Of a stretch of 64,000 bases of DNA, positions 14,943-22,844 are shown in pieces (position 1 is the first letter of the stretch; each line of letters begins with the position of its first letter). Below the pieces are notes generated by a model. The model saw only the letters and a program-made list of their open reading frames with translations, was not told the DNA's origin and ran no database searches. The stretch is from Nonomuraea sp. PA05 (GTDB lineage Bacteria; Actinomycetota; Actinomycetes; Streptosporangiales; Streptosporangiaceae): contig NZ_VSEY01000012.1 of assembly GCF_008086045.1 (NCBI RefSeq), forward strand, positions 62,001 to 126,000. Direction: 5' to 3'. The position numbers and the translations under genes were made by a program.

Positions 14943-16973
14943 GTGAAAATTCTGGAGCGAACTCGTCCCCCACCGAGGATGGGTGATGACATGAGAGGGG
15001 CGACCCCGGCGGTCGCCGTCATGGACGGCGCCGGCACGGTGATCGGGTGGACCAGGGCCGCCGAGGAGCTCACCGGCTACCTCGTCGCCGACGTCCTCGG
15101 CCGGCCCATCGGCACGCTGCTGCCGCCCGGCGACCGCGAACGCCCCGGCGCGTTCGTGCCCCGCACGGGACTGACGGAGGTGCGGCGGCGCGACGGCGAG
15201 GTGGTCATCGTGCGTGCCGAGGCCGCGCCGCTCACCCTGGGCGACGAGGCCGGGAACCGGCGGGAGTGCTGGCTGGTGTCGGCGATCCCGGCGGCCGTCG
15301 ACCTGTCCACCGACACCGGCGCCCTGCTGGAGTCGCTCATCAGCAGTTTCCCCGTCGCCATGGCCATCTGGGACAAGGACCTGCGCTGCGTCTGGTTCAA
15401 CGAGGCGGCCGAGCAGCTCAGCGAGGGCTACCCGTACTACCGGATCGGCCGCTCCCTGACCGAGGTCATCCCGGGCATCGACACGCGGGCGGTGCAGGAG
15501 GCGATGCGTGAGGTGCTCGCCGACGGCCGGCCCACGATCGACCGGGAGGCCCGCTGGTCGTACCGGAGTCAGGAGCGGGCGCTGTCCGTCTCGCTGCTGC
15601 CGCTGGAGGGCGCGGACGGCCGGGTGCTGGGCGTGTGCTCGGTGGCGCTGGACTTCAGCAACAGCAAGGCGCGCGACCACCTCGACCTGCTGCGCGAGGC
15701 CAGCGTCCGGCTCGGCAGCACCCTGGACGTGATGAACACCGCTCAGGAGCTGGCCGAGCTGGCCGTCCCGGTCCTCGCCGACTACGTGACCGTCGATCTG
15801 CCGGAGGCGATGGTGCCCGGCATCGAGCCGCAGCAGCGGCTGGCCGCGGCGCGGGCCGGCAGCCCCGTCTTCCGGCGGGCCGGCGCGGCCTCGGTGCACG
15901 AGGGGATGCCCGAGTGGCTGTGGGAGCGCAACGAGACCGTGTCCGTGCCGCCGCGCTCCCCGTTCACGCAGGTCCTGCGGTCGCGCCGGCCGCACTTCGA
16001 GCCGGTGCTGGACACCTCGCCCGGCACCTGGCTGGAGCTGGACCCCGACCGGGCGCGGACCGTCCACGCCACCGGCATGCACTCGCTGATCGTCATCGCC
16101 CTGGAGGCGCGCGGCGACGTGCTCGGCGTCGCGGCGTTCGCGCGCACGTCCAACCCGGCCCCGTTCACCAGGGACGACCTGTTCCTGGCCCAGGAGCTGG
16201 TCACCCGGGCGGCGCTGAGCCTGGACAACGCGCGCCGCTACACGCGCGAGCGGCTGACCGCGCTCGCGCTCCAGCGCGAGCTGCTCCCGCACGACCTGTG
16301 CGGCAGCGGCGCCGTCGAGGTGGCCTCGCGTTACCTGCCCTCCGACGCGCAGGAAGGCGTGGGCGGCGACTGGTACGACACCATCCCGCTGCCCGGCGGC
16401 CGGATCGCCCTGGTCGTCGGCGACGTTACCGGGCACGGCATCAACGCCGCGGCCAGCATGGGACGGCTGCGCACCGCCGTCCGCACCCTGGCCCACCTGG
16501 ACCTGCCGCCGGACGAGCTGCTCACCCACCTCGACCAGCTGATGGCCGAGGACGCCCGCGGCTTCGACGCCACAAGCGCCACCTGCCTGTACGCGGTCTA
16601 CGATCCGCGGACGGGCTCCTGCACCATGGCCGCGGCCGGGCATCCGCCGCCCGCGATCGTGGCCCCGTCCGGCGAGGTGACGTTCCCGTCGCTGCCCGCC
16701 GGCACCCCGATCGGCGTCGGGCTGGGCGCCTTCGGCTCACGCGACCTGCACCTGCCGGCCGGCACCCTGCTGGCCCTCTACACCGACGGCCTGATCGAGA
16801 CCCGGCACGCCGACCTGGACGCCGGCATGGCCCGGCTCGGCGACGCCCTGGCCCGCGCGGCCCTGCGGTCGGCGACGCCCGAGCACGTGTGCACGGCCGT
16901 GATGCGCGCCATCGTGGGCGACGCGCCCGCCGAGGACGACATCGCCCTGCTCATCGCCCGCATCCAGGACTGA
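14943..16973 (+). CDS. PAS-GAF-SpoIIE (PP2C-type) serine phosphatase
   Basis: 676 residues from a GTG at 14943; ATGs at 14979 and 14991 are equally possible and would remove only a few disordered residues. Order of domains: PAS (about 20-110, IGWTRAAEELTGY), second PAS (about 125-235, CVWFNEAAEQLSEGYPYYRIG), GAF (about 245-430), and a C-terminal SpoIIE/PP2C domain (about 440-676) with GGDWYD, GDVTGHG, AAAGHPPP and EDDIALLIARI, which supply the metal-binding aspartates. Proteins of this type dephosphorylate anti-sigma-factor antagonists in partner-switching circuits. The target is not encoded nearby. No kinase domain is fused here, unlike some family members. Confidence 0.92.
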   Translation: MKILERTRPPPRMGDDMRGATPAVAVMDGAGTVIGWTRAAEELTGYLVADVLGRPIGTLLPPGDRERPGAFVPRTGLTEVRRRDGEVVIVRAEAAPLTLGDEAGNRRECWLVSAIPAAVDLSTDTGALLESLISSFPVAMAIWDKDLRCVWFNEAAEQLSEGYPYYRIGRSLTEVIPGIDTRAVQEAMREVLADGRPTIDREARWSYRSQERALSVSLLPLEGADGRVLGVCSVALDFSNSKARDHLDLLREASVRLGSTLDVMNTAQELAELAVPVLADYVTVDLPEAMVPGIEPQQRLAAARAGSPVFRRAGAASVHEGMPEWLWERNETVSVPPRSPFTQVLRSRRPHFEPVLDTSPGTWLELDPDRARTVHATGMHSLIVIALEARGDVLGVAAFARTSNPAPFTRDDLFLAQELVTRAALSLDNARRYTRERLTALALQRELLPHDLCGSGAVEVASRYLPSDAQEGVGGDWYDTIPLPGGRIALVVGDVTGHGINAAASMGRLRTAVRTLAHLDLPPDELLTHLDQLMAEDARGFDATSATCLYAVYDPRTGSCTMAAAGHPPPAIVAPSGEVTFPSLPAGTPIGVGLGAFGSRDLHLPAGTLLALYTDGLIETRHADLDAGMARLGDALARAALRSATPEHVCTAVMRAIVGDAPAEDDIALLIARIQD

Positions 16974-16991
16974 CCCCGGCGCGGGCGGGGT
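16973..16991 (+). terminator. GC-rich hairpin after the SpoIIE-type gene
   Basis: ACCCCG (16973-16978) pairs with CGGGGT (16986-16991) across a 7-base loop, immediately at the stop codon. There is no U-tract, which is common for actinobacterial terminators. Modest evidence. Confidence 0.35.
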
Positions 16992-17160
16992 GCCGCGGTC
17001 TCTTCGAGCGGCGCTAGACGTCCTGTTGACGCCGGGTGCCTACGCCCCGTCTTTGAGTGATATGCGCAGCGTATGACCCCTCCTGGCAAGCTACCGGCGT
17101 CTACGAACGGTCCCGCTCGCCTCCTGATGCCGGCGAAGGCGGGACAGTCATGGGGGGTCA

Positions 17161-18366
17161 ATGTCCACGGTTCAGCCTCTGAGCGTCAGCCCGTTCACCG
17201 CCGTACTCGACGGCGAGCGTGACGCGATCTACGCGGAGCTGATGAGCAGGGGGCCCGTGCACCCGGTGACGACCCTGGCGGGGGCGCCGGGGTGGCTGAT
17301 CACCGGGCACGAGGAGGCGCGCGCGCTGCTGTCGGATCCGCGGCTGGTCAAGGGCGGCTGGCGGAACGGCGCGTACGCGGACAGGCTGCCCGAGGATCTG
17401 GCCCGCGGCGTCTACTCGCACATGCTGAACCTCAACGGAGCGGACCACGTCCGGCTGCGCAGGCTGGTGACCGCGGTGTTCACCCGGCGCAGGGTCGAGT
17501 GGCTGACCCCGCGCGTCCAGGAGATGACCGACGAGCTGCTGTCGGCGCTCGACGGCGCCGAGTCGGCCGACCTCATGTCCGCGCTGGCCTACCCGCTGCC
17601 GATCGGCGTCATCAGCGAGCTGCTCGGCGTTCCGGAGGAGTTCCGGGAGAGCTTCCGGGAGTGGACGGCTCTCATCGTCGCGCCCATGACCTGCACGTTC
17701 GAGCAGTACGCGGACGCTCTGCACGCCCTGCTCGCCTTCGCCCGCGACCTGGTCGCGAGCAAGCGCGTCACGCCGCGCGACGACCTGCTCTCCGACCTGA
17801 TCGCGGCCCGGGACGGCGAGGAGCGGCTCAGCGAGGACGAACTCACATCGATGATCTTCCTGCTGGTGATCGCCGGGCACGAGACGACGGTCAACCTCAT
17901 CGGCAACGGCGTGTACGCGCTGCTGCGCAACCCCGACCAGCTCGGCCTGCTCCGCGGCGACCCGGCCCTCCTCGAACCGGCGATCGAGGAGCTGCTGCGC
18001 TACGACGCCCCGGCGCAGACCACGCTGCCGTACGTGGCGGCCGAGCGGATCGAGATGGGCGGGACGACCATCGAGGCGGGCCAGAGCGTCGTCGTCGCCC
18101 TCCAGGCCGCCAACCGCGACCCGGCCTGCTTCCCCGACCCCGGCGAGCTGGACCTGACCCGGCAGGGCGCCGTCCACACGGCCTTCGGGCACGGCGTGCA
18201 CTACTGCGTCGGCGCGCCGCTCGCCCGCGTCGAGGCCCGCATCGCCATCGGCACGCTCCTCGACCGCTTCCCCGGCCTGCGCCTCGACGCCGGTCCCGGC
18301 ACGCCGGCCCGCAACGCTTCCATGATCATGAACGGCCTCTCCGCGCTGCCCGTACGCCTGCGCTGA
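17161..18366 (+). CDS. Cytochrome P450
   Basis: 401 residues, normal for a soluble bacterial class I P450. Diagnostic motifs: I-helix AGHETT (238-243), ExxR in EELLRY, and the heme-binding loop FGHGVHYCVG (342-351) with the thiolate Cys349. The ATG at 17161 follows a GGGGGT purine run. It needs external ferredoxin and reductase, none of which is encoded here. It opens a four-gene operon with a secreted cupin, a methyltransferase and an FAD oxidase, suggesting an oxidative tailoring step on a small molecule. The substrate cannot be told from sequence. Confidence 0.95.
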   Translation: MSTVQPLSVSPFTAVLDGERDAIYAELMSRGPVHPVTTLAGAPGWLITGHEEARALLSDPRLVKGGWRNGAYADRLPEDLARGVYSHMLNLNGADHVRLRRLVTAVFTRRRVEWLTPRVQEMTDELLSALDGAESADLMSALAYPLPIGVISELLGVPEEFRESFREWTALIVAPMTCTFEQYADALHALLAFARDLVASKRVTPRDDLLSDLIAARDGEERLSEDELTSMIFLLVIAGHETTVNLIGNGVYALLRNPDQLGLLRGDPALLEPAIEELLRYDAPAQTTLPYVAAERIEMGGTTIEAGQSVVVALQAANRDPACFPDPGELDLTRQGAVHTAFGHGVHYCVGAPLARVEARIAIGTLLDRFPGLRLDAGPGTPARNASMIMNGLSALPVRLR

Positions 18367-18391
18367 GAGCATCGAGAAAGGTAATCGACAC

Positions 18392-18826
18392 GTGCGCAAG
18401 TCGCTCAGCTGGACTCTGACCGCCGGCCTGATCGCCGGCGTCTCCCTCATCGGGGGCCCCGCCTCCGCGACCCCGGGCGGCTCCGGGGTCACCAGCGTGG
18501 TGATCTCGCAGACCACCGCGAACGGCATGGACTACATCGTCCGGCGGATCACTCTGCCTCCGGGGCAGAGCACCGGCTGGCACTACCACCAGCACACCGT
18601 CTTCGGCGTCGTCCAGAACGGCACGCTGAGCCACTTCGACTCCTCGTGCGAGCCGGACGGGGTCTACCGGAAGGGCGGCACGATCACCGAGCCGGGCGGC
18701 CGGAGGTACGTGCACATCGGCCGCAACCTCGGCAAGAAGCCCGTCGTGCTCGACGTCGCCTACCTGGTCCCCCACGGCGCGCCTCTTTCCACCGACGCCC
18801 CCGCCCCTGGGTGTGACGTCCAGTGA
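18392..18826 (+). CDS. Secreted cupin-domain protein
   Basis: 144 residues from GTG 18392, preceded by GAAAGG. Signal peptide about 1-27 (ending GGPASA). The remainder is a single small cupin barrel: LPPGQSTGWHYHQHTVFGVVQNG supplies the first-motif histidines (WHYHQH) and GGRRYVHIGRN lies near the second motif. Two Cys (SSCEPDG, PGCDVQ) could form a disulfide outside the cell. It may bind a metal or small ligand; enzymatic activity is not evident. The last four bases overlap the next start (GTGA). An exported cupin inside an otherwise cytoplasmic tailoring operon is unusual. Confidence 0.85.
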   Translation: MRKSLSWTLTAGLIAGVSLIGGPASATPGGSGVTSVVISQTTANGMDYIVRRITLPPGQSTGWHYHQHTVFGVVQNGTLSHFDSSCEPDGVYRKGGTITEPGGRRYVHIGRNLGKKPVVLDVAYLVPHGAPLSTDAPAPGCDVQ

Positions 18827-19890
18827 GCGCCAACACAGTCGACCAGGATCGGGTGCTGGAGTTCCTGGAACGGGTGATGATCGACAGCGGTGCCGCCTTC
18901 GCCGGGCTGTGCACGTCGATCGGCGTGCGCCTCGGGCTCTACGAGGCGATGGCCGGAGCCGGGCCCCTGACCTCGCACGGCCTCGCCACCCGCACCGGCC
19001 TCGATGAGCGGTACGTCCGGGAATGGCTGGCCGCCCAGGTGGCCGGCCAGTACGTGCGCTACGACCCGGGCACCGGCGACTACCTGCTCCCCGACGAGCA
19101 CGCCGCCGTGCTCGCGGACCCCAGCGCGCCGACGTACTCGGCCGGGGCGTTCACCATGCTCCAGTCGCTGTACGCCACCGAGGACGCGCTGGTGGAGGCC
19201 TACCGCACCGGCGCGGGCGTCGGCTGGGAGGAGCACGGGCCGGCGCTGTACGAGGGGGTGGCCGCCTTCTTCCGTCCCGGGTACGCGGCGGCCCTGGTGC
19301 CGGAGTGGCTGCCCGCCCTCGACGGCGTCGTGGCGGGGCTGGAGCGCGGCATGTCCGTCGCCGACGTGGGCTGCGGCTTCGGCCACAGCACGCTGCTCAT
19401 GGCGCGGGCGTTCCCGGACTCGCGCTTCCACGGCTTCGACTTCCACGCCCCCTCCGTCGAGCGGGCGCGGCACGCGGCCCGGGAGCAGGGCCTGGCCGAT
19501 CGGGTGACCTTCGAGGTCGCGGGGGCGGACGACTTCCCCGGCGGCGACTACGGCCTGATCACCTTCTTCGACTGCCTGCACGACCTCGGCGACCCCGGCG
19601 CCGCCCTCCGGCGGGCCGCCCGCGCGCTGGCCGCCGGCGGCGCCTGCATGCTGGTCGAGCCGAACGCCGCCGCCGCGCCCCAGGACAACGTCCACACGAT
19701 CGGCCGGTCGTTCACCGCGACGTCCGCGACGCTGTGCCTGCCCGGGGCGGTGGCCCAGAGGGGGCCGCACGCGCTGGGCAACCACGCCGGCGAGGACGCC
19801 CTGCGGGCCATCGCGCACGAGGCCGGGCTGCGCAGCTGGAAGCTGGCCGCGCAGGGCCCCGCCAACCGCGTCTACGACGTCCGCCACTGA
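18823..19890 (+). CDS. Class I SAM-dependent methyltransferase with N-terminal winged-helix domain
   Basis: 355 residues. The N-terminal ~95 residues form a winged-helix/dimerisation segment (LTSHGLATRTGLDERYVREWL). The Rossmann domain follows with motif I VADVGCGFGHS (about 183-193), the acidic motif II FHGFDF and motif III region YGLITFFDCLHDL. This domain order is found in class I methyltransferases acting on small molecules. A 4-base overlap with the cupin gene indicates co-translation. Acceptor unknown; pairing with a P450 and an FAD oxidase suggests hydroxylation followed by methylation. Confidence 0.9.
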   Translation: MSANTVDQDRVLEFLERVMIDSGAAFAGLCTSIGVRLGLYEAMAGAGPLTSHGLATRTGLDERYVREWLAAQVAGQYVRYDPGTGDYLLPDEHAAVLADPSAPTYSAGAFTMLQSLYATEDALVEAYRTGAGVGWEEHGPALYEGVAAFFRPGYAAALVPEWLPALDGVVAGLERGMSVADVGCGFGHSTLLMARAFPDSRFHGFDFHAPSVERARHAAREQGLADRVTFEVAGADDFPGGDYGLITFFDCLHDLGDPGAALRRAARALAAGGACMLVEPNAAAAPQDNVHTIGRSFTATSATLCLPGAVAQRGPHALGNHAGEDALRAIAHEAGLRSWKLAAQGPANRVYDVRH

Positions 19891-19926
19891 CCCCTTTTTC
19901 TGCGCAACGTACGAGGAGCCCATTCC

Positions 19927-21312
19927 GTGCGACACCACAGCGACGACGCTTCGAACTTCGAACTTCGAGAGCTGCCCGTCGATCTGCAAGGCCGGGCGCT
20001 GCTGCCCGGCGACGACGGGTACGCGGAGGAGACGCGTACCTTCAATCTGAGAGGCGACGTCCGGCCGGGCGTGGTCATCGCCGCGGCGTCGGCGCGCGAC
20101 GTCCAGGCCGCGGTACGGCTGGCGGCGGCCAAGGGCGCGCCGATCGCCGCCATGTCCACCGGGCACGCGGTGCAGCCGGTGCCGATCGGGCCGGACGCGG
20201 TGCTGGTCAGCACCCGGGCGCTGCGCGGCATCACCGTGGACGCCGAGGCGCGTACCGCCCGGATCGAGGCCGGGGTGCGCTGGGGAGAGGCCGTCGGGGA
20301 GATCACCAAGTTCGGGCTCGCGCCGTTGAACGGGGCCAGCCCGACTGTGGGCGTCATCGGCTTCGTGCTGGCCGGCGGGCACAGCCCCACGCTCGGCCGC
20401 GCCCACGGATTCGCCGCCGACCACGTCCGCGGCATCGAGGTGGTGACCGCCGACGGCCGGTTCCGCACGGTCACCGCCGGCAGCGACCCTGAGCTGTTCT
20501 TCGGCCTGCGCGGCGGAAAGGGCAACTTCGGCATCGTCACCGCCGTCGAGCTCGACCTCTTCCCGGTCACCACCCTCTACGCGGGCTCCCTCGTCTTCCC
20601 GTTCCAGAGCGCCGCCGCCGTGCTCAACGCCTACCGCGCGTGGGTGGAGACCGTCCCGGAAACGGTGTCGTCCTCCGCCGCGCTTGTCCGCATGCCCGAC
20701 ATTCCGGTCCTGCCGGAGCCTCTGCGCGGCAAGCAGGTCGTCAGCATCCGCGTCTGCTGCACAGGCTCCGACGGCGCCGCCCTGGTCGAGCCGCTGCGCG
20801 CCGTCGCGACGCCGATCGTGGACCTGGTGCGGGAGATGCCGTACGCCGACTGCGCGTCCATCCACTCCGACCCGCTCGACCCGGCCTCCGTCCAGGAACG
20901 CGGCGGACTCCTGCGCGAACTGACCGCCGACACGATCGACGCCCTGCTCGCCGTCGCCGGGGGGACGACGGCCCCTCCGGACCTGCTGGAGGTCCGGCAC
21001 CTCGGTGGGGCGCTCGCCCGTCAGCCCGAGGTGCCGAACGCGATCTCGTGCCGGGACGGCGCCTTCACCCTCTTCATGGCCAACATCGGCGGGACGGACG
21101 ACGCCGAGCGGGTCGACGCGGCCCTGTCCGCGGCGATCGAACGGCTGCGGCCGTGGTGCACCGGGTACACCCTGCTCAGCTTCATGTCCGACGTGGACGG
21201 CGTCGAGCAGGGCTACACGCCGGAGGTGCACCGCAGGCTCGTTTCGCTGAAGCAGCGCGTCGACCCGGCCAACCTGTTCCGGCTCAACCACAACATCCGT
21301 CCCGGCCTGTGA
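19927..21312 (+). CDS. FAD-binding oxidoreductase of the BBE / PCMH type
   Basis: 461 residues from GTG 19927 with GAGGAGCCC upstream. N-terminal PCMH-type FAD domain (about 40-215): PGVVIAAASARDVQAAVRLA, then STGHA at the position where family members often carry the FAD-linking His, and the glycine-rich GVIGFVLAGGHSPTLGRAHG. The C-terminus ends with a berberine-bridge-like signature, DPANLFRLNHNI. Such enzymes oxidise alcohols or C-N/C-C bonds using O2. A second covalent link (Cys) is not evident, so probably mono-covalent or non-covalent flavin. Last gene of the P450 operon; 36 bases after the methyltransferase. Confidence 0.9.
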   Translation: MRHHSDDASNFELRELPVDLQGRALLPGDDGYAEETRTFNLRGDVRPGVVIAAASARDVQAAVRLAAAKGAPIAAMSTGHAVQPVPIGPDAVLVSTRALRGITVDAEARTARIEAGVRWGEAVGEITKFGLAPLNGASPTVGVIGFVLAGGHSPTLGRAHGFAADHVRGIEVVTADGRFRTVTAGSDPELFFGLRGGKGNFGIVTAVELDLFPVTTLYAGSLVFPFQSAAAVLNAYRAWVETVPETVSSSAALVRMPDIPVLPEPLRGKQVVSIRVCCTGSDGAALVEPLRAVATPIVDLVREMPYADCASIHSDPLDPASVQERGGLLRELTADTIDALLAVAGGTTAPPDLLEVRHLGGALARQPEVPNAISCRDGAFTLFMANIGGTDDAERVDAALSAAIERLRPWCTGYTLLSFMSDVDGVEQGYTPEVHRRLVSLKQRVDPANLFRLNHNIRPGL

Positions 21313-21313
21313 C

Positions 21314-21353
21314 CGGTTGAGCCTCGGCTACGTCTGAAAGCGTCCTTCAACCG
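21314..21353 (+). terminator. Inverted repeat after the FAD oxidoreductase gene
   Basis: CGGTTGA (21314-21320) and TCAACCG (21347-21353) are perfectly complementary across a 26-base loop, two bases after the stop codon. The long loop and lack of a U-tract make this a weak terminator candidate. Confidence 0.25.
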
Positions 21354-21420
21354 TTCCAACCCGCCTGCAAGGGGGTGGCCGGACGCTGGTCCCTCGCTTC
21401 GGAGACGGAGAGGGGACCGC

Positions 21421-22365
21421 ATGTACACATCCAGGAGAGGCCTCCTGGTCACACTGGCCGCCCTGTTGGCGATGACGCTGGCCGTCGCGTCCTGCACGGC
21501 GGCCACCGTCCGCACCGTCACGCTGGTCGCCGCGGGCGTTCTGGGAGACGACGCGTTCTTCGACATCGGCGCGGGCAATCTCATGAACGTCATCGCGGGG
21601 GCCGGAGGCGCCGTGGCCGGGGACCGCGCCGGCCTCTACGGCGGGACGACCAGATCGACCCAGTGCTCGAAGAAGAAGCTGATCACGTACCTCAAGAACA
21701 ATCCGGACAAGGCCGCCGCGTGGGCGGACGTGCTCGGCATGGACGTGGCCGACATCCCCGGCCGTGTCGGCAAGCTCACCTCGGTCGTGCTGCGGCGCGA
21801 CGTGCTCGTGAAGAACCACGGCTACCGCAAGGGCGGGAGCACGGCGTTCCACGCGCTGCTGCAGGCGGGCATCGCGGTTCTGGTGGACAGTACGGGAACG
21901 CCGGTCGTCAAGTGCGACTGCGGCAACCCGCTGCTTCCGCCGGATGGCGACGTGGACATCGACCGGGCCAAGTACAAGGGCAAGAAGTGGAAGCACTTCT
22001 CCAGGAAGAAGGTGGCGGTGATCGAGGAGGGCGACGAGCAGCCGTCGATCAAGCTCGCCCAGCTCGATCCGGAAACCGGCCAGGCGACCGGAGAGGCGTT
22101 CGACCGGCCGACCGGCACGGAAGGCGAGCAGGACAGCGCGCCGACACCCACGCCGAACCCGGACGAGACGCCCACCCCGTGCCCCGCGTCCACGGACCCG
22201 CAGGCCACCACACTCAGCCCGTGCCCGGAGCCGTCGGAGCCCACCGACGACCCGACAGACCCTCCGGCGGACGCCCCGACGGACGTCCCGACCGATTCCC
22301 CGACCGATTCCCCGACCGGCGACCCGGCCGCCTCGGATTCGCCGTCACCTGATCCCAGCACCTGA
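21421..22365 (+). CDS. Lipoprotein, DUF6777-like, with Pro/Thr-rich tail
   Basis: 314 residues. The N-terminus is a lipoprotein signal with lipobox VASC (Cys at about 22), so it should be membrane-attached outside the cell. The globular part (about 45-215) has TRSTQCSKKKLITYLKNNP, KNHGYRKGGSTAFHALLQAG, a VLVDSTGTPVVKCDCGNPL block and a WKHFS segment. These resemble my recollection of DUF6777, a domain of unknown function in actinomycete surface proteins. The last ~80 residues are Pro/Thr/Asp-rich with repeated TD-P units (TDDPTDPPADAPTD...), a disordered tail that may sit in the cell wall. A strong hairpin follows. Monocistronic as far as visible. Confidence 0.75.
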   Translation: MYTSRRGLLVTLAALLAMTLAVASCTAATVRTVTLVAAGVLGDDAFFDIGAGNLMNVIAGAGGAVAGDRAGLYGGTTRSTQCSKKKLITYLKNNPDKAAAWADVLGMDVADIPGRVGKLTSVVLRRDVLVKNHGYRKGGSTAFHALLQAGIAVLVDSTGTPVVKCDCGNPLLPPDGDVDIDRAKYKGKKWKHFSRKKVAVIEEGDEQPSIKLAQLDPETGQATGEAFDRPTGTEGEQDSAPTPTPNPDETPTPCPASTDPQATTLSPCPEPSEPTDDPTDPPADAPTDVPTDSPTDSPTGDPAASDSPSPDPST

Positions 22366-22376
22366 CAGCGTCAGGT
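22360..22376 (+). terminator. Perfect hairpin at the lipoprotein stop codon
   Basis: ACCTGAC (22360-22366) and GTCAGGT (22370-22376) are perfect complements across a 3-base loop and include the stop codon. Compact and well placed for an intrinsic terminator without U-tract. Confidence 0.5.
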
Positions 22377-22635
22377 CGCCGCAGGGCTTCGACCTCGTCA
22401 CACCCCTCCCGTGCACCGGTCGAAGCCCGTCCTTCTGCGGCGAACTGCTTGTCCCAGCGCACCCTCTCGTACGGCCACGCCTCGCGACACACCCTCTTCA
22501 TCATCATGCCGAGCCGCGCCACTCGGCCCGGCGCGGCCCTCGCGCCGTGAATCCCCAGCCCAGCGACGCGGGTGACAGCCGCGTCCTTGACGGACGCCCA
22601 CGGCGAGCGGGACGCCCCGCCTATGCGATCTTCAC
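22366..22635. other. Intergenic stretch with no recognised gene
   Basis: Apart from the hairpin at its left edge, I see no convincing reading frame, repeat or promoter in this part. The next recognisable element is the possible leader RNA from about 22636. Confidence 0.5.
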
Positions 22636-22709
22636 GGCGCTTGATAGGTTCTCTACAGGTGCGCCGGGAAGTCTGGTCGGCAGTCCTTTCCCGCTGACCT
22701 GCGAAGGAT
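22636..22709 (+). promoter_or_regulatory. Possible structured leader RNA (cobalamin-riboswitch-like core)
   Basis: CGGGAA (22664-22669) is a perfect complement of TTCCCG (22688-22693), and within it CTGGTC...GTCC forms a small nested stem. The order GGGAA-n-GGT-n-TCC-n-CCCGC-n-ACC-n-GA resembles the conserved B12-box core of cobalamin riboswitches, though several consensus positions differ. An upstream GATAGGTTC segment would fit the start of such an element. It lies directly before a small frame and the ArsB/NhaD-type permease gene. Assignment is tentative; a covariance-model search would decide. Confidence 0.3.
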
Positions 22710-22844
22710 GTGCCGGTGCCCGCCCGTGACCTGACGCCCGACCTGCCCGCCCTCCCCATGGACGCTCCCGTGGCCGGGCCCGTACGGATGCCGCCGGGCG
22801 CGGTGACGCCGGAGGTCCTGCCGGACCGGGTGCTCGCGACGTGA
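22710..22844 (+). CDS. Possible 44-aa upstream ORF
   Basis: GTG at 22710 (or 22716), 44 or 42 codons, ending TGA at 22842-22844 so that GTGA overlaps the permease start at 22841. GAAGG lies just upstream. The peptide is Pro/Val-rich (begins MPVPARDLTPDLPALP), has no hydrophobic segment and matches nothing I know. It may be a leader peptide or a small coupled protein; equally it may be untranslated leader. Confidence 0.3.
   Translation: MPVPARDLTPDLPALPMDAPVAGPVRMPPGAVTPEVLPDRVLAT

Noticed and set aside
17026..17075. TTGACG and an ATATGCGCAGCGTAT dyad as P450 promoter/operator
   Set aside because: No acceptable -10 at standard spacing and the dyad has two mismatched pairs; too weak to list as a feature.
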